A DNA stretch of 64,000 bases from Torreya grandis (taxonomy: Eukaryota > Streptophyta > Pinopsida > Cupressales > Taxaceae), in the NCBI GenBank assembly GCA_037957365.1, contig JARHVA010002005.1, positions 887,501-951,500 on the forward strand, given 5' to 3'. The translations under genes were made by a program, and so were the position numbers. This document shows positions 1 to 11,310 of this stretch, piece by piece. Under the pieces are notes generated by a model. It saw only the letters and a program-made list of their open reading frames with translations, ran no database searches and had not been told where the DNA came from. Within the stretch, counting starts at the first letter, position 1. Each line of letters opens with the position of its first letter.

Positions 1-359
1 CTTCCTTTGGACAAATCATTGTGGTATCATACCACATTGTCACTATTAGGGTACAATGCTTATAACCACCTCTGGGCAAAATATTGTACACCATCCCACT
101 TGTATTATTAATTATTTTGACTAGTTTTTTAAATTCATTGTGCTTTCACCCCATCATCTTCCTTTCTTTGGTCACCTCATTTTTTTTCTTTCTTTTCAAG
201 GGACCATTTGTCGACCTACTCATGCAAATAATTTCCTTGAGGGGGAATCATATAGTTAGTTCATCATCATTACATTTTTAGACATACATGACCTTTTCAT
301 TCATTGAGAATATTTTACTATTTCTATAGTTTGTAATATCTTTCCAAATAGGGGAAAAT
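1..359. other. AT-rich sequence, nothing recognised
   Basis: No protein-family similarity, RNA gene or repeat structure is visible. A 65-codon open stretch at 84-281 is hydrophobic and T-rich and looks like chance. Confidence 0.5.
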
Positions 360-1540
360 TTTAGACACCTAAAACTGGCCACTAATAACCTTCAACCAAG
401 GTTTTGACTAATTTCTACCAAAGTACACAATTTGGATTAAAAACACTAAAATACATTAAAAGACTTGACATTTTTATATTAAAGTGCCAATTTTTGATAG
501 GGTATCATTAATTATGGCAATGTAATTTATGAATAAACTAATTTTGATTTGATCATTTTGAGTCAAAATGATATTTTTGCACCTAGGTGCTCTAGACTGT
601 TCTTTTTTATCAAATTTCTTGTATGAGACATATTCATTTATTATTTTGTATTGGAAACATCCTAAATGGAATAATGAATATAAAACATATTACATCAACT
701 TATAATTCCAATCCAATCAAATTTCAAGCCAATAATATGACATTTTTACCAATTGATTAATTTGTGCATAGATTGCCAAGGTTTTGCATCAAAGTTGACT
801 AATCATGTTTAAGACTAAATAAACTAAATCAAGATCTTAAGTTAGTTTTCCATGGATATTTTTGAATATTTATTTTTAGAAATTTATATTGCATAACTAC
901 ATCATCAAGTGACATCATTTCTTGAAAAGACATCCCTTGGCCATAAATGCATAAAATATCTAATCAAGCCACCCCATGCCTCATTAAGACCCTACATGCC
1001 TCTTAAAAGCCTCTATATCCCAAATATTTATGAAGGAATTTATTAATTAATTCTTAGCCACACATATTCATCTTGAGATGGATGGTTTAGGTTCATTCTA
1101 ACCATTTTGCAAAATCTATAAATAGGAATCCTTGCCTATTTAATTTCAAGCTATCTTGATCCAAAGTTATAATGCTAAATTGATTCTAAAACCCATTGAA
1201 ATTAGTGTTATAATGCCAATTTTTTCAACCAAGCCAAAGCCATAAGCCACATGGTGCCAAGGGGAGGTCGAGGATAGCCAATCTCCATTGTAACAGACCT
1301 TTTAAAGCATAAAGCTGAGCAAGCCACACTATAAATGATTTATAAGCTCCAAGGAAGGTGAAGGAGGTTTAATTTCATTTATTAGTCTTTGATTTCATAT
1401 GTATGTTTTTTATTATACTCGTCCTTAATGTCTAAGCCTATAGATGTATGCTTGTTAGTGTGTTTCTTTCAATTTTATTTCATTTTGGAACTAACCTAAT
1501 ACTAACCACTTCTCTTGAGTAAAATTCCTAGTCTACAGCT
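360..1540 (+). repeat. Possible degraded gypsy (Tat-type) LTR and leader
   Basis: A purine run (ataggggaaaat) is followed by TTAGACACCTAAAAC. This resembles the PPT and TGTAGACACC LTR start of the Tat-like element at 36384. A TATA-like TATAAATAG lies at 1127-1135, and a gypsy pol remnant follows at 1545. No second LTR, no clear 3' end and no target duplication were found, so the call rests on the start motif, the TATA box and context only. Confidence 0.3.
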
Positions 1541-1544
1541 ATCT

Positions 1545-3205
1545 CAGCCATTGTACTACAAAATAATGATGAGGGTGTAGAGCATCCTATTGCATTATTT
1601 AGACAAGGTTTAGAAAATTATGAAGTCAATTATACCTTTTTAGAAAAAATAAGTCCTTGATATTATAAGAGGACTAAAGAATTTTAGGCATATGGTTTCA
1701 AATAATAAAATTTATGTTATGTTTTCTCATCCTAGTACCAAAGAGTTCTTTTTTAGCAAAGACCTTAGTGAGAAGAGAGCAGGATGGATCACTAAGGTAA
1801 TGGAATATGATGTTTATATCAAAGTAATAAAATTGATAAGAGGGAAAGGTCTTTATGAACACTTAGTTTCATATTTTCATGAGTTAAAATAAGAGGTTTT
1901 AGTTAATCATGATTACCCCTAACCAACTAGTTCTTTGCATATACAAAGTTAGACACAAGATGTGATTATATTTATTCAAAGTGGTGAGTATCTAAATAAT
2001 ATGAGTAGATCATAAAGAAGATATTTTAGATTGCAATCTATTCCATTTTATTTTATAGATAGTGTCCTTTTTAGAAGAGACATTAATGGTGTGATATTTA
2101 GATGCATTGATAATGATGAAATTGGGGTGTTACTAGAGAAGTTTCATGATGGGATATAAGGAGGTCATTTCTCCCTAAGAACTATAGCTACTAAAATCAT
2201 GAGAGTGGGCTATTACTAGCCTATAATATTCAAGGACTACCATGCTTAGGTGAGAAAGTGTGTACACTGTTCTTTCTTTGTAGGAAAGTAGAAGCTTGCA
2301 AGTCTCCCTTTGAAGTCTATCCAAGTTGATCAACCTTTCATTTAATGGGGTCTTGATTTCATTGGTATGATAAACCCCCCATAAAGTGTTGGTCATAAAT
2401 GGATACTTGTAGCAACTGATTATTTTACAATATAGGTTGAGGTAATATAATTGAAGGAACATAATGAGAATGTTGTCTTGGAATTTTATGAGAGCATCAT
2501 AACAAGGTTTGACACTCCTACTATTATTTTAGATAATGTTCTTGCTTTTATGGGTGCTAAGATAGCTGATTAGGCAAATAGTAATGTAATATTTTTGAGC
2601 ACTTTATCCAAATACTACCCTCAAGGTAATAATTTGGTTGAATCTACTAAAAATAACATGATCAAAATCATTAAGAGAACCTTGGAGCATAACAAGAAAG
2701 CTTGGCACACTAAATTTAAGATAGCCTTATGGGATGGCAAGATAAATCCCAAGAGGTCAATAGGGAATTTCCCTTTTTTTCTATCTATGGGAGAGAATCT
2801 ATGTTGTCTATTTCTCAAGACAATCCTACCTTAGAGTTAGCATACTAACTAGAGTTGTATGAGAATACTCTAATGGAAGTGAGATTGACAGAACTAATAG
2901 AGTTATAAGAGACCACAGATAAGGCTCATTAAGCTTTGGAGCATCACCAAGCACTGATGAGGAAGTGTTTTGATGAAAGGGAAACTCTAGTATCATTTCA
3001 AGAAGGTGACATAGTATTGAATTGGGATGAAGATAGATCAAAATAAATAGACATACAAAATTTTATACCCTATGGAGTGGACCATATGTCATCATCAAGT
3101 GCAAGAAAAGTAACTCTTTACAACTAGCAAGGATGAATGGAAAAGAGTTGTCTATCCCTATGAATGGGATACATTTCAAACCTTGTTATTTAGTGGTAAA
3201 TTTAT
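1545..3205 (+). pseudogene. Ty3/gypsy pol remnant: RNase H end to integrase
   Basis: Stop-ridden plus-strand pol fragment. The longest open piece (1692-1892) carries the end of RNase H and the tether, with LSEKRAGWITKVMEYDVYIK and a GKGL..HL motif as in plant gypsy elements. At 2110-2280 a degraded HHCC zinc-finger region follows (GGHFSLRTIATKI, then CVHC). The integrase core is recognisable from WGLDFIG (about 2343), ATDYF (2405), TIILDN (2519) and LSTLSKYYPQGNN (2595-2640); the C-terminal part fades out near 3205 (about 3170: IPMNGIHFKP). At least ten in-frame stops and frame changes make it non-functional. RT and gag are absent from the immediate upstream sequence. Confidence 0.85.
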
Positions 3206-3372
3206 ATCTTGTAAATAATAAATTAGTTGTGTGTTTTGTTTTAATTGTGTTTGTAGTGTTCCCTAAGTGTTCTAGCTGAGCATTTGTTTGGTTATACTTG
3301 GTGTTTTGCCCTTATTGTTTTATATTATTATGTGTTGTCAAAGGCATTTATGTGTCAATATATTGTACATGT

Positions 3373-3446
3373 GACTCCATAGCCTAATGGATAGGACTAG
3401 GCTACTAGTCTAGTTATCATAGATGGCATGATACTCTTATGAGTCA
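3373..3446 (+). pseudogene. tRNA-Arg-derived relic
   Basis: This 74-nt stretch starts GACTCCA and ends TGAGTCA, so five outer acceptor pairs remain. It contains TAGCCTAATGGATA, an excellent A box/D-arm match. A five-pair anticodon stem (CTAGG/TCTAG, one G-U) encloses the 7-nt loop CTACTAG, with ACT where tRNA-Arg(ACG) would have ACG. The T arm (GGCATGATACTC) no longer forms a stem or a good B box. The family pattern (GACTCC...GGAGTC) is that of nuclear tRNA-Arg. It is a dead tRNA copy or the head of a tRNA-derived SINE; no SINE tail is evident. Confidence 0.6.
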
Positions 3447-4240
3447 CTAATTTGTTGACCAAATTTGACCTTATAGGTCAAATTGGGGCCCCTATAGGTA
3501 TAAAATTAAACCATATATGTGTTAATGGGATTAGTATTATTTCATAGGGTGTATTATTAGTCATTTGATATTATTTTATGTCACATTAGCCTTAGTCTTT
3601 GTCATTTTAAATATTTATGTCTTTTTGAGTCATTTTGGGGGTCAAAAAAGAGCATTAAATTACTCGTACAACCTCCTATAGTTGAGGACACTTCAATAAT
3701 GTATCTTGGTCTTCAAAACACTTTCTATAGTGATCTTTTTGATCAAAGGTTCCAAAAAATGAAGAAATCTATTTCTCTCTTCTTTCACTTGGCTTGGCAA
3801 GCAAAATAAGGTCTTTAGGTTTGTACTTGGTATGGTCAGTAGGATAGGTTTCAAACAAATTAATCTTGGGGGTGTCTTCTATACTTAGTCATCTTCAATT
3901 TTATGTTTTTTTGTAGAGTAATGGTGACTAGTGCTTTATGAACCATTCTTAATAAGTTAGACTATCTAATTTGCTTCCTAATTTGTGCATCCTGAGGGTT
4001 TAGCCATGACATCAATAAGCAAAGTTATATTTTAATGTTGATTTGTTATATCTGGGAACTAGTAACTTATGTTACAACTGAAGTCCATATCATTTTTAAG
4101 AAACCAACCCCTCAACCTAGAAATTACCAACTTTGAACAATGATCAAAGGACATTATATTTTCCTATGTCTAAGATTTAATATATGTCCCAATTTGATCT
4201 ATGATGCTCACTTCAACATACACAGATGATCTAATAAAGT
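3447..4240. other. No gene recognised
   Basis: AT-rich sequence with stops in all frames and no family match. Poly-purine and TTTTTG runs are scattered and carry no structure. Confidence 0.5.
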
Positions 4241-4520
4241 GAAGCAAAGTCAAATTGTCGAAATTTCCTTTGATTTAATGTACCAGTGACAAGTGTCACA
4301 TTTGCAAAGCTTTTGAGATAGAGACCCAATGAGCACAAGCTTGTCAGAGTTAATGTTCAAGCTAGTTGGAAGATCAATGATTACCACTTAATTGAACATT
4401 AGATATCCAATGGAGAAAATAGACTCAAATTATATAAAATGATTGAGGTTTATCGACATAGTGATGAGTTATAGATTGAGCAAGTCTAAGAAGATCGATA
4501 GAGTGAAAGTGATCTAAAGA
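4241..4520 (+). repeat. Dispersed repeat, partner at 63431-64000
   Basis: Blocks here recur near the right edge. GTGACAAGTGTCAC after GTCAAATTGTC (4251-4297) matches 63526-63572. AGCTAG..GAAGATCAAT through ATCCAATGGA (4362-4416) matches about 63457-63511. TTTATCGACATAGTG (4448) matches TTTATCAACATAGTG (63948). Block order differs (B-A-C here, A-B-C there), which suggests a tandem or rearranged repeat family of unknown type. Confidence 0.45.
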
Positions 4521-6085
4521 TGTAGGAAATAGTGAGATGAAGTCAAAGTCCCAAAGTTTAATGACCAATTCAAGGTAATGTTTTTTCAATTTCAAAGGTC
4601 TAATGACATGTAGGAGCTAAGATGGATAAGATTCAATGGAGTGAATGAGAGTTAATATGTTAATAAATCCTAGGGATGAATCACAATTAATCAACTAGAT
4701 CATGATCTATGACTTGTGTGCCTTCATACATATTGATCATATGGCATGTAGGAGGTAAAAAATTCAAGATATGATATTGAGGATATACAAAACCAATAAG
4801 AATAAATGTGATTGGTCCATGTTAGCTTTGACAGACAAATATCTAACCAAAAAGTCATTTTTTATTGGAGTAAGAGAATATCATAGACATAGTTTAGAAA
4901 GGAATGAACATCATGGCAAGGGAATTCCACATGAAAAAATATGTAAGATTTAGTATCCTAGAGAAAATAAATCTCTTCAAACTCATATACCACCATGGAA
5001 GCCTAGTTGAGGTTAGAGATGAACATTAACTACCAAATGTAAAGAGAAAAGTCTAGGAAATCAATAAAGGATTATAGATGGTGAACACATGTGTCTAAAA
5101 TATAGCTAGAAATTAGGAGAGAATATTATAAATATCATATCATGTTTCAACCCCCTCAAATATTCCTTATATGTTTACTCTCCTAGTTTAGTTTCAAATG
5201 CTCGAAAGATGGTCCATGATGGAAATAGTTTCATAAAGGTTGGTAGAAGAGTCATTGCATCATTTTGGAAAGAATTTATCATGGTTTACATGGAAATTTG
5301 GATTGGAAGGCATTCATTTTATATTTCACACTCAGTTGTACCTTTAACATAACTAGTTCTCATGCCTAGACATGTGATCTAGTGACCCTTGAACTTCATT
5401 CTTTTCTTCTATCTCAAAAGTTATATAAGTAGCTACCATTTTAGCTTTGTAAGGACACCACATCCATATATAATGAAGCCTTACTAGACTGATGTCATAT
5501 TTTTCCTTTGAATATTAATGTAAGTTTTTTTCTGAGTTCTCAAACAATGGTATAAGTGTGTAATCTATATTGATAAGAAGTGATAATATTCTATCCTTAT
5601 TTCCTTTATCATTTCATATCTAAAAAAGATTTCTTAGTCTAACAAGTCATGTAGAGTGTAGTTGAATGTGTCAAACTCTTTCAAGTTTATAATTATCCTT
5701 GGAATGTACAACATGCCTTCTGGTTTATTTGCCTTATGTTGTTTCACATATTTCACCTCTATATTGAAATACTCATGTTAGATACTTTTAGAACTTTGAG
5801 ACTAGTTTGTATACCTTATTCCATAGTGCTTGGAATATGATGGTCATGTGGAGATAATCTTGGTGCATCACCTCTATAGGCTAGGATCAATTCAGTTTGT
5901 TTCTAACTCTTTCCTCCTCAAGTAAATACTAGTTTAGGTGATAATATTTATTAATATATATTTGGGGAGCTAGACCTTTAAATACAGAGGTTCATTTTGA
6001 GAATAGGTACACCCACATACTTGGAAATGTTCCCATGTTGCTAAAATTTAGAGTAGGATTGAATACCCTCTTGTAGAGTGCATTT
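4521..6085. other. No gene recognised
   Basis: AT-rich intergenic sequence. A 60-codon open stretch at 4771-4953 is basic (NKNKCDWSMLALTDKYLTKK) and matches nothing I know. No LTR, PBS or transposase motif is visible. Confidence 0.45.
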
Positions 6086-6690
6086 TTTGGTGACAACAAG
6101 GCCTTTATAAAAGTCTTTAAGGGTAACTACAAAAGTCTCAAAGGTTACTTTCAACCAGGCCAAATGGCATGTTCAACAAATCCAAAGGAATTGTGTCCTT
6201 AACAAAACTTCTAAAGGGTAAGTGGCCACTTCAAAAAGGGCCAAAATGTCATTTTTAGGAAATCCAAAGGGCATGTTCCATTTGGTGTAATTATTTCAAA
6301 CAAAATGTGTGAAATAATTCTCCTAAAGGGTAACTTCTCTCAGACAAAATGTCCAAAAGAATTTGGAAAAGGAATGGGATAAAAGTCCTAAAGGAAAAAG
6401 TGTGAAGGAAAATTTTATAAATTCCAAATGAATTATGTTGGCCAAAAGGCCGTAATAATTTTTCCTATGGACACTTTCACAAATCCTAAAGGGTAGATTG
6501 GCAAATAGAAAGGGAACTTCAAAAGGTTTCAAAGGGAAATTTCAAAATGTCAAAGGGTAAGTTAGAAATAATAAGAAGGGTCCAATCCATAAGGTATCTA
6601 TCCATGATAAAAGTCTTGAAATATCTACTTCATAAAGGCCAAAGGGTATCTTTAAAAATTCTGAAGGGTAGGTTCAAAAGGGGCCAAAAG
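6086..6690 (+). repeat. Degenerate repeat field around AAAGGGTA
   Basis: An irregular array in which AAGGGTA recurs at least seven times (near 6119, 6214, 6326, 6488, 6550, 6641, 6665), mostly as CYAAAGGGTAA or CAAAGGGTA. Phrases such as GGCCAAAA and TTTCAAA fall between. Spacing is irregular (20-160 bp). Open stretches inside it (for example 6547-6753) are a by-product of purine richness. Confidence 0.5.
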
Positions 6691-7229
6691 GAAATGCCAA
6701 TTATGTTAGGAAAAATGCCTATAGAAAAAAATCCCACTGACCAATTTCATTAGAATAATTTTTTCAGCCAAAATGTCTACAATAATTTCTCTAATAAAGA
6801 TAACTCTTCAAGAATTAGTATGCAACAAAATCTTGACAAAGATAGGTAGGATGAGCTCCAAAACAATAAGTCAAAAATGGCAATAGGCTTAAAAATAATT
6901 AGTTCCCAAGAGGATAAAAAATACATTTCATGAAAATATAAGCCCAAAAATAATTATCTTGAACTAAGAAACTTGATAGAATAGGATATTTATTCCATGA
7001 AAACACAATATCAATACTACCCCACCAAAATATGAAAGGCCAAATTGTGATCTTTTCAAGAATTTTGCATAAACACATAGGAGAAGAAGGCTCAAAATCA
7101 ATACAATATTATGAAAAAGGTTGGTCCCCACTTCTTTATGAGAAAAGGGTGGTGTTGGGTACAACAGTTACCATCAAATAACATGCTTAAGGATTTGAAG
7201 AACAAATAACAAACAATTTAGACCCAAAG
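6691..7229. other. No gene recognised
   Basis: AT-rich sequence lying between two repeat fields, with no coding or mobile-element motif. Confidence 0.4.
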
Positions 7230-7460
7230 AGTTTTGCTCTGAAGTATGATGATTTTTCTTTGAAGTTTAATGATTTTTATATAAATTATAGAAGTTTTGA
7301 TCTAAAGGCATATATTTTTTATCCAAATATCAACAATCTTACTCTAAATTTTGAGGGCTTAGCTTCAAATACTAATAGCTTATATCTGAAGACTAGTAGC
7401 CTAGCTTCGAAGACTAGTAGCTTAGCTCTAAAGACTAAAAGTTATACTCTAAAGATGAAA
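7230..7460 (+). repeat. Eleven 21-bp tandem units encoding a heptapeptide
   Basis: Eleven units of exactly 21 bp begin at 7230, 7251, 7272, 7293, 7314, 7335, 7356, 7377, 7398, 7419 and 7440. The last five are the best conserved, close to AGCTTAGCTCTAAAGACTA plus two bases. Because 21 is a multiple of three, one frame stays open (ATG at 7260 to stop at 7505, 81 codons; the frame is open further upstream without an ATG). It reads as repeats of S-[FL]-x-L-K-x-x such as SLALKTK, and ends PPPPLRIK. No signal peptide and no known family. It may be a non-coding minisatellite that happens to be open. Confidence 0.7.
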
Positions 7461-7950
7461 AATAATGAATGGAAGAATCCACCTCCACCATTGAGAATCA
7501 AATAAATTTCTTAGGTACACCAAAAATATTATCCCATCCACAAGGCATTCAATAATCCATAGTTGATTTGGCTCAGAATGGGCATAATTCATTTTTACAT
7601 GATTTTCATTGTCCATTGACCACTATGCTTTCCAAAAGTGAAAATATTTACAAAGATTTAAATACACTTCACATGTTATTACCACACACATGTTTATTTA
7701 ATTATTTAATGAGTGAATACAAATAATTGTATTCCATTATTCTAAACACTAAACAAATTGTAATTCAACCAGGTAAAACTGTTAACTATCAATAGTTGGT
7801 TAACTAACCAATAGGAAACAAAAGTATTTGATGTCTTGATAAAATAAAAAATATATTTTTCTTGGGATTATAGAGACATGAAATTAATATATCCTAGTTT
7901 TTTTACACATCATATCTATATATAAAATGTTAGACTAGTCAGACAACCAC
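7461..7950. other. No gene recognised
   Basis: AT-rich sequence beyond the tail of the 21-bp repeat. No feature can be supported. Confidence 0.4.
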
Positions 7951-8075
7951 AATGAAGGATTAACCCAGCTTTGAAGGAAATTGTTAAGAAGGAAATAGAA
8001 AAGTCATTAGAAGTTGGTTTATCTATCCTATATCTAATAGATAATGGGTTTCACCCATAGTGATTTAAATTTTTT
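7951..8075 (+). pseudogene. Ty3/gypsy reverse transcriptase N-terminal fragment
   Basis: Across frame changes the segment reads as the start of a plant gypsy RT: a QRRLNP-like start, then EIVKKEIEKSLE, then YPIS..WVSPIV. In intact elements this block lies just before the RT palm. Nothing recognisable of the rest of RT follows before the copia insertion at 8571. It may belong to the same old element as the RT at 13776, now separated by the insertion, but about 500 bp of unrecognised sequence on each side makes that uncertain. Confidence 0.6.
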
Positions 8076-8565
8076 GGGAATATTGGTGTATTATTCCTAA
8101 TTTATTTAAAGGGTCTAAGTAGTAAAATTAGTAAATAAATATGAAATAATTAAGCTACTAGTTTGTGTAAATTAGAATACAATACTTGGACACTATCACA
8201 AACTAAGATCTAACCTTTATTTTATGATTTAATAGGAGTGTCAAAAGTGGTAGGAGTGGCACCAACACTGTAGTTCACCTCTACCAATATTATCTTGAGG
8301 ATCTAAACTTTTTGGGTTTTATTCACTATGTCCGTGTGACCTTTATATAATAATTTTTAGTAGACATAAGTTTATATATCTCCTTGTACAATAGTTTTTA
8401 TAGTTAAACCCTATGCTCCATTGTGCTTTGAATAATTTCAAAAAAGAGGGGGGGTTACTATTTTTAAGATTCACTGAACACATATCCAAACTCCTTGTGT
8501 GGGCATGCTAACTACATACCAATAATCTAAAGAGTTATCAAGCCATATGTAGTTCTCCCACTTAA
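8076..8565. other. Flank of copia insertion, no gene recognised
   Basis: AT-rich. A segment near 8236-8275 (AGGAGTGGCACCAACACTGTAG) resembles 13530-13560 (AGGAGTGGCATTAGTGCTATAG), so a short repeat lies on both sides of the copia element. Confidence 0.4.
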
Positions 8566-8570
8566 TGTCT
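8566..8570. repeat. Target-site duplication, left (TGTCT)
   Basis: TGTCT directly before the 5' LTR is identical to 13189-13193 after the 3' LTR. Confidence 0.9.
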
Positions 8571-9461
8571 TATTAGGTTATGGAGCTAAAAACTTTAACT
8601 ATGTAGATGAAGAGAAGGTTGCTGAAGTTCTAGAAGTATCGGCGGTGGTAGTATGACTGACGTCAATCATGATGATGCAGAAGGCAACTGGCATCGACAG
8701 GGAGTCGGCTGACATTGGTCAGCACCAGCCAGACAGGGACCGATGTCAGTCACCTGTGTGTTCTAAAACTGTTCATTGCATGAATAGTTAATTAGTTGAA
8801 CTAAGTGTTTGCATGTAAAGGCTATTTTGAGTCTTGAGCTGCATGTCTATTATTAGTAAACTAAGAGTCTAAGTTATTGTTTAAGTTTGGGATCTATTTA
8901 TAGACCCATTGGCATGTATTGTAATGATGAGCTAAAAAGGAAGGCAAGTAAGATCCTTCCATTGTAAGATCATTGAGTTGCAGGTTGTTGTAAGCTCATA
9001 GGAGATCTACATGCATAAGTATGGTCTATTGAATTGTAGGTTGTAGGTTCATGGGAGATCTACTTGAAGTACTTTGAGTACTTGGTATTGGTAGGGTTAT
9101 TACTGACTGATTGGAGAGGTGAACACCAATTTTGTGTGTGAGTTGTGTGTTGGGACCATTTTTGGTAGGAGAGTGAAATTTTGAAGAAGAATTACTATAC
9201 ACTTGAGGTGTGAGAAGCCTCTGGAAGGTGGGAGAAGAAGTGGCATCTTCTTTATTGTATTCTTTTTTGTACGAGTATTAATACAAGATTGTGTATTGTC
9301 TTTCATATTATGTGCTATTTGTGAATTCTAGTTACTTGTACTTTTGGATAATTTTGCATGTTTAATTGCTTGTATTTGGTAATCATATTGCCCTCTTTGT
9401 GAGGAGCAAGATCCTAACAAGTGGGATCAGAATAGGTGTGTTGTTCTTGGATTCCATGACA
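8571..9461 (+). repeat. Copia 5' LTR
   Basis: It begins TATTAGG (canonical TG mutated to TA; the 3' copy has TGTTAGG) and ends GACA. A TATA box TATTTATAGA lies at 8895-8904. U3 carries a cluster of GACGTC-like motifs at 8636-8755, including a perfect palindrome TGACGTCA at 8658-8665, which has the ACGT core bound by plant bZIP factors. Short open stretches on the minus strand (9100-9306) are not genes. Confidence 0.93.
8895..8904 (+). promoter_or_regulatory. TATA box of copia 5' LTR
   Basis: TATTTATAGA within CTATTTATAGACCC. It is conserved in the 3' LTR at 12622-12631 as TATTTATAAA. Position is consistent with the end of U3. Confidence 0.6.
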
Positions 9462-9463
9462 AT

Positions 9464-9475
9464 TGGTATTAGAGC
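9464..9475 (+). promoter_or_regulatory. Primer binding site, initiator tRNA-Met
   Basis: TGGTATTAGAGC, two bases after the LTR end, differs by one C-to-T change from TGGTATCAGAGC, the complement of the plant initiator tRNA-Met 3' end. Confidence 0.92.
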
Positions 9476-9572
9476 TTTTAGGTTGGGATACTAATAGGTT
9501 GGATTAGATCTGGTTAGTGTGTATTGATTACAGGTTACTCACAGGGGTTTCTGTTTGAGTGGGAGTAGAGCA

Positions 9573-10331
9573 ATGGCAGAAGAAAGTAGACTATGAATGG
9601 AGAAGTTTAATGGCAAGAACTATCAATTATGGAGGATGCAGATTGAAGATTATCTATATCAAAAAGATTTGTACTTACCATTGGGTGGGGTTGATTGCAA
9701 GCCCTAGGATATGAAGGATGAAGAATGGGAGGTTCTTGATCAGAAGGATCTGGGATCTATAAGGTTGAGTCTTGCATCATCTATGATTTCCAACTTATCA
9801 CATGCTAAGACAATGGTAGAGTTGATGGAATCTTTGGCAAATTTATATGAAAAACCCTCAGCTTTGAATAAGGTATTTCTTATGAAGCAATTATTTAATT
9901 TGTAAATGTTGGAAGGTGGATCTGTACATAGTCATCTTAGTGATTTCCATGGTATGGTAAACCAATTAAGTTCAGTCAATATTGATTTTGATGATGAAAT
10001 TAAGGCTCTCTTAATCTTATGTTCATTACCTGAAAGTTGAGAAAGTTTGATAATGGCAGTTAGCAATACTGCGTCTGCTTCAAAAATCTTAAAAGTGGAT
10101 GATATTGTGAGTGTAATCTTGAATGAAGAGATTCGTAGGAAAAGCACAAGTGAATCATCAAGAAATTTTTTGAGTGTGGAAAGCATGGGAAGGCAAAGAG
10201 AGAAGATTGAGTGTGGGAGATCAAGGTCAAAGATAGGCAGGAGATCCAAGTCCAGGTATGGCAGAATAACCTGCTGAAAATGTGGAAAGCAAGGGCACTT
10301 AAAGAGAGATTGTAGGTCGGGTGAAGATTAG
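9573..10331 (+). pseudogene. Copia gag pseudogene
   Basis: The ATG at 9573 (MAEESR) opens a frame kept through the whole region despite premature stops: at codon 8, near 9703, at 9903, near 10036 and at 10275. Landmarks are FNGKNYQLWRMQIEDYL (about 9605-9655), the copia gag LASSMISNLSHAKTMVELMESL block (two adjoining parts, 9771-9836) and a CX2CX4HX4C zinc knuckle at 10269-10313. The second knuckle position is now a TGA where most copia gags have Trp. Length is about 250 codons, typical of copia gag. Most lesions are TGG or CAG/CGA turned to stops, as expected from cytosine deamination. Confidence 0.88.
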
Positions 10332-10369
10332 CATGAAGGAATGAAGAAGAAGCAGATGTTGAAGATTTC

Positions 10370-10960
10370 ATTACACAAGATGCTCTGGTATGTTCCTTAG
10401 ATAAAGTAGAATCTTGGGTTTTAGATTATTTGTGCCTCTTTTCATGCATCCCCAAATAGGGAATTTTTTCATGAGTATATCCAAGGAGACTTTGGAGAAA
10501 TTTATTTAGGGGATGGTAAGCCTTGTCAGATTTTTGGAAAAGGGAAAGTGAAGCTGAAATTATAGACAGGTAACACATGGGTGTTGAAGGAGGTCATGCA
10601 TCTCCTAGTTCTGGAGTAGAATTTGATTTTTGTAAGAATTTTGGGTGATGAGGGTTACACAGTAACTCTCACAGTAGACTCTTGGAAGGTTACCAATGGT
10701 GCACTTGTTGTAGCAAGAGGTAAGAAAGTAGGTATGCTTTATCTATCTACTTGTATTACTGATTCTCTTTCTAGGTTATCTACTTCAATTGTAGATTCAA
10801 AGATGTGGCTTAATAGGCTTGGTCACATGAATAAGAAGGAGATGCATGTTCTTGAGTCAAAGGGTATGCTTTCGGATTTGAGAAGCATGCATTGAGATTT
10901 CTATATGCAGAAGAAGAAGGTGACATTTCTTGAGGAATCCGATGTTAGTGACAAGAGTAG
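10370..10960 (+). pseudogene. Copia protease and GAG-pre-integrase remnant
   Basis: Around 10418-10450 the aspartic protease signature (LD.GASFHA) can be read only across a frame slip. The downstream flap region (GEIYLGDG near 10496, KGKVKLKL near 10540) is in frame again. The open stretch 10623-10895 holds the end of protease (DEGYTVTL, NGALVVARGKKVGMLYL) and the GAG-pre-integrase motif WLNRLGHMNKKEMHVLESKG. The integrase core that should follow is missing; only a short KKKVTFLEE piece remains near 10910. Confidence 0.82.
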
Positions 10961-11099
10961 GAAAGCCTTGGTTTTCAAGGAGAAGGTGATGGACAGAGTT
11001 TAGCACAAGGGGTAGAATAATTCTAAGCAGATCAAGGGTGATTTGGACAAGGGTTTGATCTAAAAGGAGCTCACGAGAAAAAGTCATTTCTCACAAGAA

Positions 11100-11310
11100 A
11101 AACACAGAGACCGACGTCGGCTAGAAAATCAACGTTGGCATCCAGACAGGGACTGATGTCAGCTATGTGTAGCCCAATGTCGATGACTTAGGGTAGATAA
11201 ACACCAGCATTGGTCAGGGGTAACCAACATCGGCAGTGAGGCAGTCACATGGAACTGATGTTGATCGTGTGCAAACTGAGATGTGATCGGCATCAGTCAC
11301 TGAGATGAAT
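11100..11310 (+). repeat. Internal GACGTCGG-like motif cluster with LTR similarity
   Basis: This GC-richer block sits where integrase and the start of RT should be. It holds many variants of GACGTCGGT (ACCGACGTCGGC at 11110, ACTGATGTCAGC at 11152, GATCGGCATCAGTCAC at 11287). CCAGACAGGGACTGATGTC at 11141 matches the LTR segment CCAGACAGGGACCGATGTC at 8730, so part of it is LTR-like. It is not coding. Confidence 0.7.
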
